From Dictyobacter formicarum (GTDB lineage Bacteria; Chloroflexota; Ktedonobacteria; Ktedonobacterales; Ktedonobacteraceae), in contig NZ_BNJJ01000020.1 of the NCBI RefSeq assembly GCF_016587435.1, positions 62,001 to 126,000 of the forward strand: DNA of 64,000 bases, in the 5' to 3' direction. The translations under genes were made by a program, and so were the position numbers. Of this stretch, positions 1-9,120 are shown piece by piece (within the stretch, counting starts at the first letter, position 1; each line of letters opens with the position of its first letter). Under the pieces are notes generated by a model. The model worked only from the letters and a program-made list of their open reading frames with translations. It searched no databases and had not been told where the DNA came from.

Positions 1-2
1 TC

Positions 3-566
3 ATCTGTACCGAAGAGGGCACCGACAGGCGCAGCTTCTGGGCCATTCGCATGCGCGCCCTCTCGCAGGATACCCATACGCTGGTCACGCTCTCCTGCGC
101 CCAGATACCTCATGAACAACAACAAATGGCGATTATTCGCCGTTGGAATCTGCACCCGAAAAGTAAACTGGGAAGCAAAGCACCCCAGATCGAGTCCTCT
201 ATCCTCATGGGACGCTGTGAGGATTGCTCGCCGCCCTATGTCGCAACACCAGATGCTACCTGGCTGGCCTTTGTCTATGAGGGCGTTAAAATTCGGCTGT
301 GCGATACCATTAACGGTACCTATAGCGAATTTGCCAGTGGCAACATGGGCAGTAGTGCACGCCTGGCTATCTCGCCCAATGCCGAGTGGCTGGCCGTTGC
401 ACGCGAAGATAGTGAGATAAACGAAGGTGTCATCGATCTATGGTCGATCACCACCGGCCAGATCGTCCAGAAGCTTTATCATCCCTGGCAGATTAGCGCC
501 CTCAATTTCGCCGAGAATCAACTTATTGTCGCGCTTACCGATGGTACAATTCAACTCTGGCAATAA
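3..566 (+). CDS. WD40-repeat protein, C-terminal part (5' truncated by window)
   Basis: The reading frame is open from the first bases of the window to a TAA at 564-566, so only the C-terminal ~187 residues are visible. The sequence has the rhythm of WD40 blades: segments such as WLAFVYEGVKIRLCD, ARLAISPNAEWLAVA and a final blade ending TDGTIQLWQ at the C-terminus. Such propellers act as protein-interaction platforms, and in Chloroflexota they are often fused to Ser/Thr kinases. Whether a kinase lies upstream cannot be seen. An ATG at 51 is internal and unlikely to be the true start. A short terminator-like hairpin follows at 612-633. Confidence 0.75.
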   Translation: MCTEEGTDRRSFWAIRMRALSQDTHTLVTLSCAQIPHEQQQMAIIRRWNLHPKSKLGSKAPQIESSILMGRCEDCSPPYVATPDATWLAFVYEGVKIRLCDTINGTYSEFASGNMGSSARLAISPNAEWLAVAREDSEINEGVIDLWSITTGQIVQKLYHPWQISALNFAENQLIVALTDGTIQLWQ

Positions 567-611
567 ATGCTGACAATATGCCGATAGAATAGTATGAAGT
601 CCTGACGGGGA

Positions 612-633
612 CTGCTTGAAAAGCAGGCTTTTT
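612..633 (+). terminator. Probable rho-independent terminator after WD40 gene
   Basis: A stem CTGCTT / AAGCAG with a GAA loop is followed by GC and five T residues. It lies 46 bp after the WD40 stop codon. The stem is short, so efficiency is uncertain. Confidence 0.5.
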
Positions 634-737
634 GTGCCTTCGGCCCCTGACACTACGCGCCTGCGGCGCTCAAAAAAATTTTGATGCAGTGGTGCAAGCC
701 ATGCGCCAAGCGCATGGCTTGCACCACTGCATCAAAA
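634..737. repeat. Head-plus-variable-hairpin repeat, copy 1
   Basis: A conserved head (634-678, beginning GTGCCTTCGGCC and ending GGCGCTCAA plus an A run) is followed by a perfect 28-bp inverted repeat: arms 679-706 and 710-737, loop CAA. The apex reads GCGC-CAA-GCGC. The head recurs near 22660 and 24284 and in part near 46911, each time followed by a hairpin of different sequence. The short flank CTGACAC / GTGTCAG adds an outer inverted pair. Open frames across this region (for example 681-884) are by-products of the palindrome. It lies between two plus-strand genes. Confidence 0.85.
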
Positions 738-757
738 CAAGAGTGGGGGTGTCAGCA

Positions 758-850
758 CCTTTACAGGTATAGATTTTTTTGGATTCGTGCCAGGAAAGCT
801 GAATGCAAAGGGCGGCGAGCCCCTTGCCTGGGGGGTTTGGGGGGCTGCGC
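758..850. repeat. GC-rich dispersed repeat module (second copy at 24501)
   Basis: Starting at CTTTACAGGTATAG and running through TTTTTTGGATTC, CCAGGAAAGC, GGCGGCGAGCCCCTTG and a GGGGGTTTGG run, this segment matches 24501-24585 closely. In both places it lies to the right of a head-hairpin repeat. It has no credible coding content. It ends with a GGGGCTGCGCCCC hairpin. Confidence 0.7.
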
Positions 851-978
851 CCCCAGGCTGGCATTGTGCTATCCTCGCAAATAGAATGGTTGAACACTCC
901 AAATGTACACTGAAGGGTCAGTATGTATCAAATAGTTGCAAATTCTCTCATTCTATTCGATAATTATAGCTAAAGAGG

Positions 979-1009
979 TTGACAATTGCCCGGCTGTTAC
1001 TAATACTAG
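979..1009 (+). promoter_or_regulatory. Candidate sigma-A promoter for the 1079 gene
   Basis: A consensus -35 TTGACA at 979-984 is followed 16-19 bp later by a T/A-rich stretch (TAATACTAG) that can serve as a poor -10. It is the only recognisable promoter in the gap before 1079. The -10 assignment is uncertain. Confidence 0.4.
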
Positions 1010-1078
1010 TAATCATATCTCTATTTTTGTGTCGATGGCAGAGGGCCACTGACCATCTCGTTCAGAGGAGCTTGAGAC

Positions 1079-1333
1079 GTGATTCGGGAAGGTACATTAC
1101 TGAGCAAAGAAGCAGGACTGCATACCATTTTTCAAGGTGAAGAGCATAATTATGTACATTGCGTCATTGCAGATAAAATAGACTCTGACCGTCAATTTGA
1201 GTGCCGCATACTGGACGAAACGGATATCCCCATCGCCATTGGGGAGCCTATAGCACTAGAGGTATTGAAAGTTGTAACAGAGCGCCAGAGTGGAGTTGTA
1301 CGTTTTGATTGTCATCTGATACACACACCGTAA
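1079..1333 (+). CDS. Small hypothetical protein (84 aa)
   Basis: The frame begins with GTG at 1079, eight bases after an AGAGGAG ribosome site (1064-1070). It encodes a soluble acidic 84-residue protein with alternating hydrophobic strands (VHCVIADKI, FECRILDE, PIALEVLKVV, GVVRFDCHLI), suggesting a small beta-rich fold. I do not recognise the family. It ends just before the next gene (ATG 1351), so the two are probably co-transcribed from the candidate promoter near 979. Confidence rests on the good ribosome site and operon position. Confidence 0.6.
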   Translation: MIREGTLLSKEAGLHTIFQGEEHNYVHCVIADKIDSDRQFECRILDETDIPIAIGEPIALEVLKVVTERQSGVVRFDCHLIHTP

Positions 1334-1350
1334 CAACAGGGAGCGTGACT

Positions 1351-2247
1351 ATGAAATGTTCTCAGTGCTCAGCCGAGCTTCCCAACACAACTACCTTCTG
1401 CCCACGCTGTGGAACCAGTATATATACGAGCCATACATCGAGATTCTCGTATTTACCTCCCGGGACTCCACCGTGGCCAAATAATGTTCCACAGCAACTG
1501 CCCAATGTCGTAAATACACAAAGCGCGCCAGCGACCTCGCTATCGACCAGCAAGAAATCGACAACCAGATCGGGCCGCAAAGTCGGCAGCGCTATTGGGG
1601 TAATTGCTGTTCTTGTGGTAGCACCTCTTATCGCTGCACTGATAACCGCTGCCACACTGTATAGTAACGGACAGCTAAACAGCCTGGCGGACAAACCAGT
1701 GAACAAGAGTAATCCAGCAGCGGTAACGCCTCAAGCCACAGCTAAAACGAACTCTCTACCCATCCCAACCTCTTTTAAAACCGCCAAAGACGCCAATCTA
1801 AATATATCGATAAAATATCCATCCGATTGGAGCCTCGGTTCGCCCCAGCAATCCACTGCGGCCACCTCGTTATCCATCAATTCGCAGGATCAAATTGGCA
1901 TTTCCTTTGTTATTAATCGCCTATCCAACTCGGTCACAAGCTCGATCAGTGGGGTAGATGAGTTGAACCAGTCTACGGTGCAAAGCCTCCAGCAAATACA
2001 GGGCAGCCACGAGATTCAGACGGTGCAGGCCACTAATGCCAAACCAACCATCGGCGGAGAACAATGGACACAAAAAGATGCTACGCTGCTGGATGGTCAG
2101 AATACAAAAATTCACTTTACATCCATTGCGGATAAACATAGCAAGAGTTATTATGTCATCTACTTTTTAGTGCCGGATAGTATTTATCAGGAGGCACTAC
2201 AGAAGTACCTGAATCCCATGCTGAACTCTGTAAAGTTTCTCTCCTGA
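1351..2247 (+). CDS. Zinc-ribbon, single-pass membrane protein with extracytoplasmic domain
   Basis: Start ATG 1351 is preferred over the upstream in-frame codon at 1309 because an AGGGAG site precedes it and the protein then opens directly with the zinc ribbon: C3-x2-C6 and C17-x2-C20. A proline/serine-rich linker follows, then one transmembrane helix (about residues 79-103) after a basic stretch, and a C-terminal domain of about 150 residues beginning with a YPSDWSL motif like PsbP/lipoprotein-type beta folds. The expected topology is zinc ribbon inside and the C-terminal domain outside. Function is unknown; this architecture is common in Ktedonobacteria (recalled, not searched). A bidirectional terminator follows. 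Confidence 0.8.
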   Translation: MKCSQCSAELPNTTTFCPRCGTSIYTSHTSRFSYLPPGTPPWPNNVPQQLPNVVNTQSAPATSLSTSKKSTTRSGRKVGSAIGVIAVLVVAPLIAALITAATLYSNGQLNSLADKPVNKSNPAAVTPQATAKTNSLPIPTSFKTAKDANLNISIKYPSDWSLGSPQQSTAATSLSINSQDQIGISFVINRLSNSVTSSISGVDELNQSTVQSLQQIQGSHEIQTVQATNAKPTIGGEQWTQKDATLLDGQNTKIHFTSIADKHSKSYYVIYFLVPDSIYQEALQKYLNPMLNSVKFLS

Positions 2248-2277
2248 CACACTCAACGGCTGAGCGCGAGCAGATAA

Positions 2278-2313
2278 AAACGATCCCTCTGGAAATCTCC
2301 AGGAGGATCGTTT
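2278..2313. terminator. Bidirectional terminator between converging genes
   Basis: A 15-position stem beginning AAACGATCC and ending GGATCGTTT, with one mismatch and one G-U pair, is flanked by A residues on the left and TTTCTTTAT on the right. It lies between the plus-strand zinc-ribbon gene and the minus-strand groEL, so it can end both transcripts. Confidence 0.8.
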
Positions 2314-2340
2314 CTTTATATTATATTTGCCTGCTGAGAA

Positions 2341-3987
<1,647 letters not shown>

Positions 3988-4060
3988 TTATCCTCACGCA
4001 TTCAGGTCAGCGACATGTCAACATACAGTTTGTCCATGTATAGCCTGATGCCAGGAATTA

Positions 4061-4351
4061 CTAACCAACAATTGCAAGAATATCGTTCTCTTTGAGAACC
4101 AGGTACTCTTCGCCGTCCAGTTTGAACTCTGTGCCACCGTATTTCGCGAACAGCACACGATCACCCTCATGAACATCTATAGGTGCGCGATCACCATTAT
4201 CCAACAAGCGACCATTACCAACAGCAACGACAACCCCTTCCTGGGGTTTCTCTTTAGCAGTGTCAGGGATAACGATACCGCTTTTAGTTACTTCTTCTTT
4301 TGCCGCGGGCTTTACTACCACACGATCTCCGACAGGACGAATTTTAGCCAC
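4061..4351 (-). CDS. groS: Co-chaperonin GroES (10 kDa)
   Basis: The 96-residue product has the canonical GroES layout: [12 protein letters not shown] at the N-terminus, the mobile-loop region [18 protein letters not shown], and the C-terminal [13 protein letters not shown]. It caps the GroEL ring as a heptamer. It is followed by groEL on the same strand and preceded, 30 bp away, by a Cys-rich small gene on the same strand, so a three-gene transcript is possible. Confidence 0.98.
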   Translation of the reverse strand: MAKIRPVGDRVVVKPAAKEEVTKSGIVIPDTAKEKPQEGVVVAVGNGRLLDNGDRAPIDVHEGDRVLFAKYGGTEFKLDGEEYLVLKENDILAIVG

Positions 4352-4381
4352 GGTTTACACTTCCTTTCATCAATGAAGCTT

Positions 4382-4672
4382 TTAGTCAGAAGACTTTTTC
4401 AGTGCCTCTTCGTCTGGCTCATAATGAATTACACCTGAGATATTAACAGAATGATACAGCGAGTAGTCACAACAACATGGTCCACCGGCCGCGCAACCAC
4501 TACAACAATAGGTTTGTCCATATTGCACAGTTGGTGGCCAGAGAATTTCAATATCACAGTTCGCACAACGTAACGGCTTCGGCGCATGCACAGAAGCCAA
4601 TTGAGCAGATTCGCACTGCTTATGCTCACTGTCTTTATTATAGGAGTCCGTGAAATCCTCTTCTCTCTTCAT
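4382..4672 (-). CDS. Cysteine-rich small metal-binding protein upstream of groES
   Basis: The 96-residue product has eight cysteines: C36-x2-C39, then C56, C57, C60 and C66-C67-C68 in a compact TYCCSGCAAGGPCCCDYS segment. The pattern C-x2-C...CC-x2-C resembles the putative metal-binding domain found at the N-terminus of some cation-transporting ATPases, so Zn or Cu binding is plausible. No membrane segment is present. The start ATG 4672 follows an AAAGGT site. Its position directly upstream of groES suggests a stress or metal-damage link, which is inference. I do not assign a function. Confidence 0.7.
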   Translation of the reverse strand: MKREEDFTDSYNKDSEHKQCESAQLASVHAPKPLRCANCDIEILWPPTVQYGQTYCCSGCAAGGPCCCDYSLYHSVNISGVIHYEPDEEALKKSSD

Positions 4673-4939
4673 TGTAGTACCTTTGATGTAGCTTCCTATA
4701 AAACGCCAATTTAAGAAGAAGCACTGATTTCTATTAGGAATCGATGCCAGGCGTCTTCTACATCATGCAACTTCTCGCATCTGTCATGTATCAATATCTA
4801 AGGTGCTGCGTTATTCTTTTCTCTGGCTAGGATTATGCCACAGCAAATGTTAGAACCACATAGGAGAAGTGTTAGAGGAATGTTAGAATTCGCCGCCGCC
4901 TTCCCGAAATATCTCTGTCTCGCCTCCTCACAACAGACA
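4673..4939. other. Divergent intergenic region
   Basis: This gap lies between the minus-strand Cys-rich/groESL unit and the plus-strand biotin-carrier gene. I see no CIRCE or HAIR operator in it. Apart from a weak GATGTAG / CTACATC inverted pair (4686 and 4757) nothing stands out. The frame at 4798-5223 on the minus strand overlaps the start of the biotin-carrier gene and looks non-coding. Confidence 0.5.
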
Positions 4940-4948
4940 TGATACAAT
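4940..4948 (+). promoter_or_regulatory. Extended -10 promoter for biotin-carrier gene
   Basis: TGATACAAT fits the extended -10 form TGnTATAAT with one mismatch and sits about 54 bp before the ATG at 5002. No good -35 is visible, as is usual for extended -10 promoters. The next gene has the same arrangement at 5591. Confidence 0.4.
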
Positions 4949-5001
4949 GGCCTCGTGTACATCTGATAAGAGATGACTTTCAAAGTAGAAGGTAAAACGC
5001 C

Positions 5002-5565
5002 ATGCCGTACATTGCAACCATAAAAAATCAAACCTATACGATCACAACCCGGACGCAAGATGACCAGACAGCGGTGACGCTGGATGGGGTAACGCATGCT
5101 CTCGACTGGCAACGCATTGCAGCCCTGGCCACTGATGAAAAAGGCAAACAGCCCGAAGGTGGCTACTATAGCCTGCTGATCGCTGGCAAATCCTACGAAG
5201 TATTTGTCCGCCGCGTTGTGCAAGATGACGAAAACAATAGCCAGACCTACGAAATTCAGCTAGCCGGACAGTACTTTCTGGTGAGAGTTGAAGATGAACG
5301 TACACGCTTGCTGGAAGGAATAGCGCGCACAAATGCCCAGAGTAGCGCCGCCAAAATTAAGGCCCCTATGCCTGGACTGGTGGTCAATACGCTGGCACAG
5401 CCTGGAGACACGGTTAACGCAGGACAAACAGTAATTGTGCTGGAGGCCATGAAAATGGAAAATGACCTGCCATCTCCGATTACTGGAATCGTCAAAGAGC
5501 TCAAAGTCCAGAAAGGGCAAACGGTAGACCAGGGCCAGTTGCTCGTCATTATAGAAGGTGAATAG
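5002..5565 (+). CDS. Biotin carboxyl carrier protein of an acyl-CoA carboxylase
   Basis: The 187-residue protein ends in a biotinyl domain (about residues 117-187) with the biotinylation motif EAMKMEN, the modified lysine being K151, and the PMPGLVV hairpin typical of BCCP. The N-terminal 110 residues form a linker/BT-like beta domain as in the biotin subunits of propionyl-CoA or acetyl-CoA carboxylases. Free-standing carriers work with separate biotin carboxylase and carboxyltransferase subunits, which are not in this window. The next gene is a methylmalonyl-CoA mutase, so propionyl-CoA carboxylase is the most likely parent enzyme (inference); acetyl-CoA carboxylase is the alternative. Confidence 0.85.
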   Translation: MPYIATIKNQTYTITTRTQDDQTAVTLDGVTHALDWQRIAALATDEKGKQPEGGYYSLLIAGKSYEVFVRRVVQDDENNSQTYEIQLAGQYFLVRVEDERTRLLEGIARTNAQSSAAKIKAPMPGLVVNTLAQPGDTVNAGQTVIVLEAMKMENDLPSPITGIVKELKVQKGQTVDQGQLLVIIEGE

Positions 5566-5590
5566 CCGGGTTAGTCCGCTTTTGATCTTA

Positions 5591-5599
5591 TGTTATAAT
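5591..5599 (+). promoter_or_regulatory. Extended -10 promoter for methylmalonyl-CoA mutase gene
   Basis: TGTTATAAT is a perfect extended -10 (TGn plus TATAAT) located 30 bp before the GTG start. The -35 region (TTAGTC) is poor. It implies that the mutase gene can be transcribed independently of the biotin carrier. Confidence 0.55.
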
Positions 5600-5628
5600 T
5601 TTCCTGGCATTCATTAGGAGGAGCACGT

Positions 5629-7305
5629 GTGTCCATGGATATACATGTGAGTAAAAGTGCCGCAGAGTGGCGCAACACGACAGCACGCAAGGTAAGCGAA
5701 AAAGCAGCAGCGCGCAAAGCGAAATTCGTAACCAGCTCGGACATCGAGGTCCCGGACCTGTCTACTGAAGAAGATCTTGCTAACTGGGATACGCAAACGC
5801 AGCTGGGTTATCCTGGTGAGTTTCCATTTACCCGTGGCGTACGCCCAGGTATGTATCGCTCCAGACTCTGGACGATGCGCCAGTACGCTGGCTTTGCCAG
5901 CGCGGAAGAGTCTAACCGGCGCTACCACTATCTCTTGTCTCAAGGAACCACTGGTCTGTCGGTTGCCTTTGATCTCCCAACCCAGATGGGCTACGATGCC
6001 GATCATCCTTTCTCCGAGGGAGAGGTGGGTAAGGTAGGAGTGTCAATCTCAAGCCTGGAAGATATGGAAATATTGCTCCAGGACCTGCCCCTCGAACGCA
6101 TCAGCACATCAATGACCATCAATGCCACCGCCAGTATCTTGCTAGCCCTGTATATCGCGGTCGCTAAAAAGCAAGGGGCCGACCTGCGCAAGCTTTCCGG
6201 AACGATCCAGAATGATCTGCTAAAAGAGTATACCGCGCGTGGCACCTATATTTATCCTCCACGCCACTCGATGCGCATTATTACCGATATTTTCAGCTAT
6301 TGCGCTGAAGAATTACCGCAGTGGAACACGATTAGCATCAGTGGCTATCATATGCGCGAAGCAGGGTCTACGGCTGCTCAGGAGATCGCATTTACATTAT
6401 CGAACGCGATTGCCTATGTCCAGGCTGCCCTGGACGCCGGCCTGGATGTGGATACATTCGCCGGCCAGCTCTCTTTCTTCTTCAATAGCCATAACAACCT
6501 GTTTGAAGAGGTAGCCAAGTTCAGGGCCGCCCGGCGCATGTGGGCGCATATCATGCGCGAACGCTTTCATGCCAAAGACCCACGCTCAATGATGCTACGC
6601 TTTCATACCCAGACCGCCGGCTCAACCCTGACCGCCCAGCAGCCTGACAATAATATAGTGCGCACCGCCTATCAGGCCCTGGCAGCGGTACTTGGTGGCA
6701 CACAGTCCCTGCATACCAATGCCAAAGATGAGGCGCTCTCCCTTCCCACGGAAGAAACGGCACGCCTGGCCCTGCGTACCCAGCAGATCCTTGGCTATGA
6801 AACAGGGGTAGCTGATGTGGTTGATCCATTAGCCGGCTCGTATTATGTCGAAACCCTTACCAATGAGCTCGAAAAACAGGCCCTGACATATATCCAGCAG
6901 ATCGACGAAATCGGGGGCAGCGTACGCGCCATCGAGACTGGCTATATGCAGTCTCAGATCGAGGAGGCGGCCTATCAGTATCAGCTTTCGTTGGAGAAGG
7001 AGCAGGCGGTTGTCGTTGGCGTTAACCGCTTTAAGCAGGCCGAGACAGAACATTTTGTCGGACACAAGGTTGATCCGCAGATTGGTGAGCGGCAGGCGCA
7101 GAAGCTTGCTGAATTACGGCAGAAGCGCGACAACGAACTGATCAAACAAAAGTTGCAGCAGCTACAACAGGCGGCCGCAGGTAATGATAATCTGATGCCC
7201 GCTATTATCGCAGCAGTCGAAGCATACGCGACACTAGGTGAGATCAGTGATACAATGCGACACGTTTTTGGTGAACAACACGAGTTTCGTAGTCTAGCAG
7301 AGTAG
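5629..7305 (+). CDS. Methylmalonyl-CoA mutase, large (catalytic) chain
   Basis: The 558-residue protein is the TIM-barrel substrate-binding chain of coenzyme-B12-dependent acyl-CoA mutases and lacks the C-terminal cobalamin-binding domain, which must be supplied by a separate small protein. The GTG start at 5629 follows AGGAGG (5616-5621). Specificity residues match true methylmalonyl-CoA mutase: Tyr86 in WTMRQYAGF (Tyr89 in the Propionibacterium enzyme) and Arg204 in [10 protein letters not shown] (Arg207). The catalytic-His motif [12 protein letters not shown] is intact. The enzyme interconverts (R)-methylmalonyl-CoA and succinyl-CoA. Together with the preceding biotin carrier it points to propionyl-CoA assimilation. 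A second, divergent mutase is at 34745. Confidence 0.92.
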   Translation: MSMDIHVSKSAAEWRNTTARKVSEKAAARKAKFVTSSDIEVPDLSTEEDLANWDTQTQLGYPGEFPFTRGVRPGMYRSRLWTMRQYAGFASAEESNRRYHYLLSQGTTGLSVAFDLPTQMGYDADHPFSEGEVGKVGVSISSLEDMEILLQDLPLERISTSMTINATASILLALYIAVAKKQGADLRKLSGTIQNDLLKEYTARGTYIYPPRHSMRIITDIFSYCAEELPQWNTISISGYHMREAGSTAAQEIAFTLSNAIAYVQAALDAGLDVDTFAGQLSFFFNSHNNLFEEVAKFRAARRMWAHIMRERFHAKDPRSMMLRFHTQTAGSTLTAQQPDNNIVRTAYQALAAVLGGTQSLHTNAKDEALSLPTEETARLALRTQQILGYETGVADVVDPLAGSYYVETLTNELEKQALTYIQQIDEIGGSVRAIETGYMQSQIEEAAYQYQLSLEKEQAVVVGVNRFKQAETEHFVGHKVDPQIGERQAQKLAELRQKRDNELIKQKLQQLQQAAAGNDNLMPAIIAAVEAYATLGEISDTMRHVFGEQHEFRSLAE

Positions 7306-7330
7306 TAGTTGTAGAGTATAATAAAAATAC

Positions 7331-8278
7331 ATGATGAACATCAGGAGTTTAGATGATGGTGCAGGACAACACTCAGTGTTTCCTGCACACGATGCCGAGC
7401 GGAGTGAGCACATATTCCGCGACAATGGTCGCAGTGATCCACGTAGCTCCCTGCAAGGGCAGGATCATGAAAAAAAGAATAATATAGCGCTCGCACCGAT
7501 TGGAGTTTTTGATTCAGGCGCCGGTGGCCTCACCATCTTGTCCGCCTTGCAAAAAGAGCTTCCCAACGAGCATTTCATTTACCTGGGAGACACCGCTAAC
7601 TGCCCTTATGGTACACGTAGCGAAGAGGAAATTATTGAATTATCCTTGCAGGCCTGTCGTTTTTTAATCAATCAAGGTGTGAAACTGATTGTTGTGGCCT
7701 GCAATACCGCCTCGCAGGCAGCGTTAAGCGTACTACGCTCCACCTATTCGATCCCTTTCGTTGGTGTTGTCCCCGCGGTCAAGCCCGCGGCACGGGTCAC
7801 ACGCCGGGGTCGCATCGGTATTGCCGCTACCAATCAAGCCATCAAAGCGTCCTATCTACACCATCTTATTGATGATTTCGCCTCCGATGTTCAGGTCTAT
7901 GCCGTTGGCTGTCCTGAATTGGTGACGCTGGTCGAGCATGGCGAACTGGATGGTCCCCATGTAGATACCGTCCTGCGCAATGCCTTGAAACCTTTAACCG
8001 ATAAAGATGTCGATGTGCTTGTGCTTGGATGTACCCATTTTCCCGCGTTACGACCAGCGATCGAGCAGGTAATGGGAAAACATGTGCAGGTCATTGATAG
8101 CGGGTCCGCCATCGCCCGCCGCACACATTCCATCCTGGATACAGAAAGGCTGGCACGCCCTTTCGATGGGCAGGAAGGAAACGTATCTATCTGGTGTAGC
8201 GGTGAGGCTGAAGAATTCAGCAGGGTTGCCAGTGCCGTACTGGGCTATGAAGTCCAGGCCAGCCAGTCTACATTCTAG
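7331..8278 (+). CDS. murI: Glutamate racemase
   Basis: The core begins at APIGVFDSGAGGLTIL and carries both catalytic cysteines in VVACNTASQAA and VLGCTHFPAL, so D-glutamate supply for peptidoglycan is clear. The frame adds ~55 residues before the usual MurI start. That extension looks low-complexity and unlike any domain. The first ATG (7331) has a poor ribosome site; the only strong one (AGGAG at 7343-7347) serves a different frame that starts at ATG 7353 and stops at 7487 inside the murI extension. The true start is therefore uncertain; GTG 7376 is another in-frame option. Confidence 0.92.
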   Translation: MMNIRSLDDGAGQHSVFPAHDAERSEHIFRDNGRSDPRSSLQGQDHEKKNNIALAPIGVFDSGAGGLTILSALQKELPNEHFIYLGDTANCPYGTRSEEEIIELSLQACRFLINQGVKLIVVACNTASQAALSVLRSTYSIPFVGVVPAVKPAARVTRRGRIGIAATNQAIKASYLHHLIDDFASDVQVYAVGCPELVTLVEHGELDGPHVDTVLRNALKPLTDKDVDVLVLGCTHFPALRPAIEQVMGKHVQVIDSGSAIARRTHSILDTERLARPFDGQEGNVSIWCSGEAEEFSRVASAVLGYEVQASQSTF

Positions 8279-8299
8279 CTAGCTGGCCAACAGGTAATG

Positions 8300-8337
8300 G
8301 CGCTAAGAAGCAGAGTGGATTTTATGCTTCCTGGCGC
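8300..8337 (+). terminator. Possible terminator hairpin after murI
   Basis: Imperfect arms GCGCTAAGAAGCA and TGCTTCCTGGCGC enclose a 12-nt loop between murI and the PAP2 gene. There is no T run after it, so it may instead be an RNA-stabilising hairpin. Confidence 0.35.
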
Positions 8338-8392
8338 GTTTATATAGACGGGTGCATTGATGCCTATCAAGGAAAGTAAGGAGAATCCCACA

Positions 8393-9025
8393 ATGCTTGA
8401 CAATATGGCTATTCAAGAAGGCGATGATACTGCGGTTGTCACCAAACCGCTGCACGTTCAAGGTGCGCGGCTCGTGTCAACGATACTATCACCCGCTGTA
8501 GTAGCCTTGCCCTTTATTTTATTGATGGCCTTTTCAGCCAACGATCAGAATCCATTTCTTTCTGCTATCATTACTATTTTCTTTCTCTGTGTTGGTCCGA
8601 TGGCCTACATAACCTTTGGCGTGATTACCGGCAAATTCACCGATGTTGACGTCAGTGTGCGTTCTCAGCGTGTCGGCCCTTTCCTGTTCGGTATTGCATC
8701 GAGCCTGGTGGGCTTTTTGATTCTGCATGTAACCAATGGACAAAAAAATCTGGAGTCGGTGCTGCTGCTAGTCTCGATCAGTGGTGTAATCATGATGTTG
8801 ATTACCTTCTGGTGGAAGATCAGCATGCATGCGTCGGCCCTGTCGGCCGCCGTCACTGCATTGAGCATGGTCTATGGACGCATCATTTTGCCAGCATTCT
8901 TGTTGGTTATTCTCGTCAGCTGGTCGCGCGTGATCCTGCGCCGCCACACGCTGGCCCAGGTTATCGCGGGCTCGCTGGTAGGCGTAGGCCTATCCTGGCT
9001 CCTGCTCAAAATCCAGGGGTTTTAA
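8393..9025 (+). CDS. PAP2-superfamily membrane protein
   Basis: The ATG at 8393 follows a TAAGGAG site and is preferred over the TTG/ATG pair near 8357. The 210-residue protein has six hydrophobic helices. The last third carries type-2 phosphatidic acid phosphatase motifs: KISMHASALSA (the SxH-type motif) and SRVILRRHTLAQVIAGSLVG (the Sx-R...H-T motif). These enzymes dephosphorylate membrane lipid phosphates such as phosphatidate or undecaprenyl pyrophosphate. The first motif (KxxxxxxRP) is not obvious, so substrate and even activity are unsure. A perfect hairpin repeat (9051-9118) separates it from the converging ABC operon. Confidence 0.7.
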   Translation: MLDNMAIQEGDDTAVVTKPLHVQGARLVSTILSPAVVALPFILLMAFSANDQNPFLSAIITIFFLCVGPMAYITFGVITGKFTDVDVSVRSQRVGPFLFGIASSLVGFLILHVTNGQKNLESVLLLVSISGVIMMLITFWWKISMHASALSAAVTALSMVYGRIILPAFLLVILVSWSRVILRRHTLAQVIAGSLVGVGLSWLLLKIQGF

Positions 9026-9040
9026 GGACTGCGGGCGCTG

Positions 9041-9118
9041 ACGCGCCTGCAATTTTTATGGTGATATATAGAAAAAATACGCGAAAGCGTATTTTTTCTA
9101 TATATCACCATAAAAATT
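9041..9118. repeat. Head-plus-variable-hairpin repeat, copy 2 (short head)
   Basis: A perfect 32-bp inverted repeat (arms 9051-9082 and 9087-9118, loop GAAA) follows ACGCGCCTGC, which matches only the middle of the head seen in the other copies. The stem is A/T-rich with an ACGC/GCGT apex. It fills the gap between a plus-strand stop (9025) and a minus-strand stop (9121), so it probably terminates both transcripts. Confidence 0.75.
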
Positions 9119-9120
9119 GG

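Noticed and set aside
681..897. Short frames on both strands across 670-897
   Set aside because: They arise from the palindromic repeat and the adjacent GC-rich module; no ribosome sites and composition unlike proteins.
4798..5223. 141-codon minus-strand frame overlapping the biotin-carrier start
   Set aside because: It overlaps a certain gene and its promoter and has no recognisable motif.
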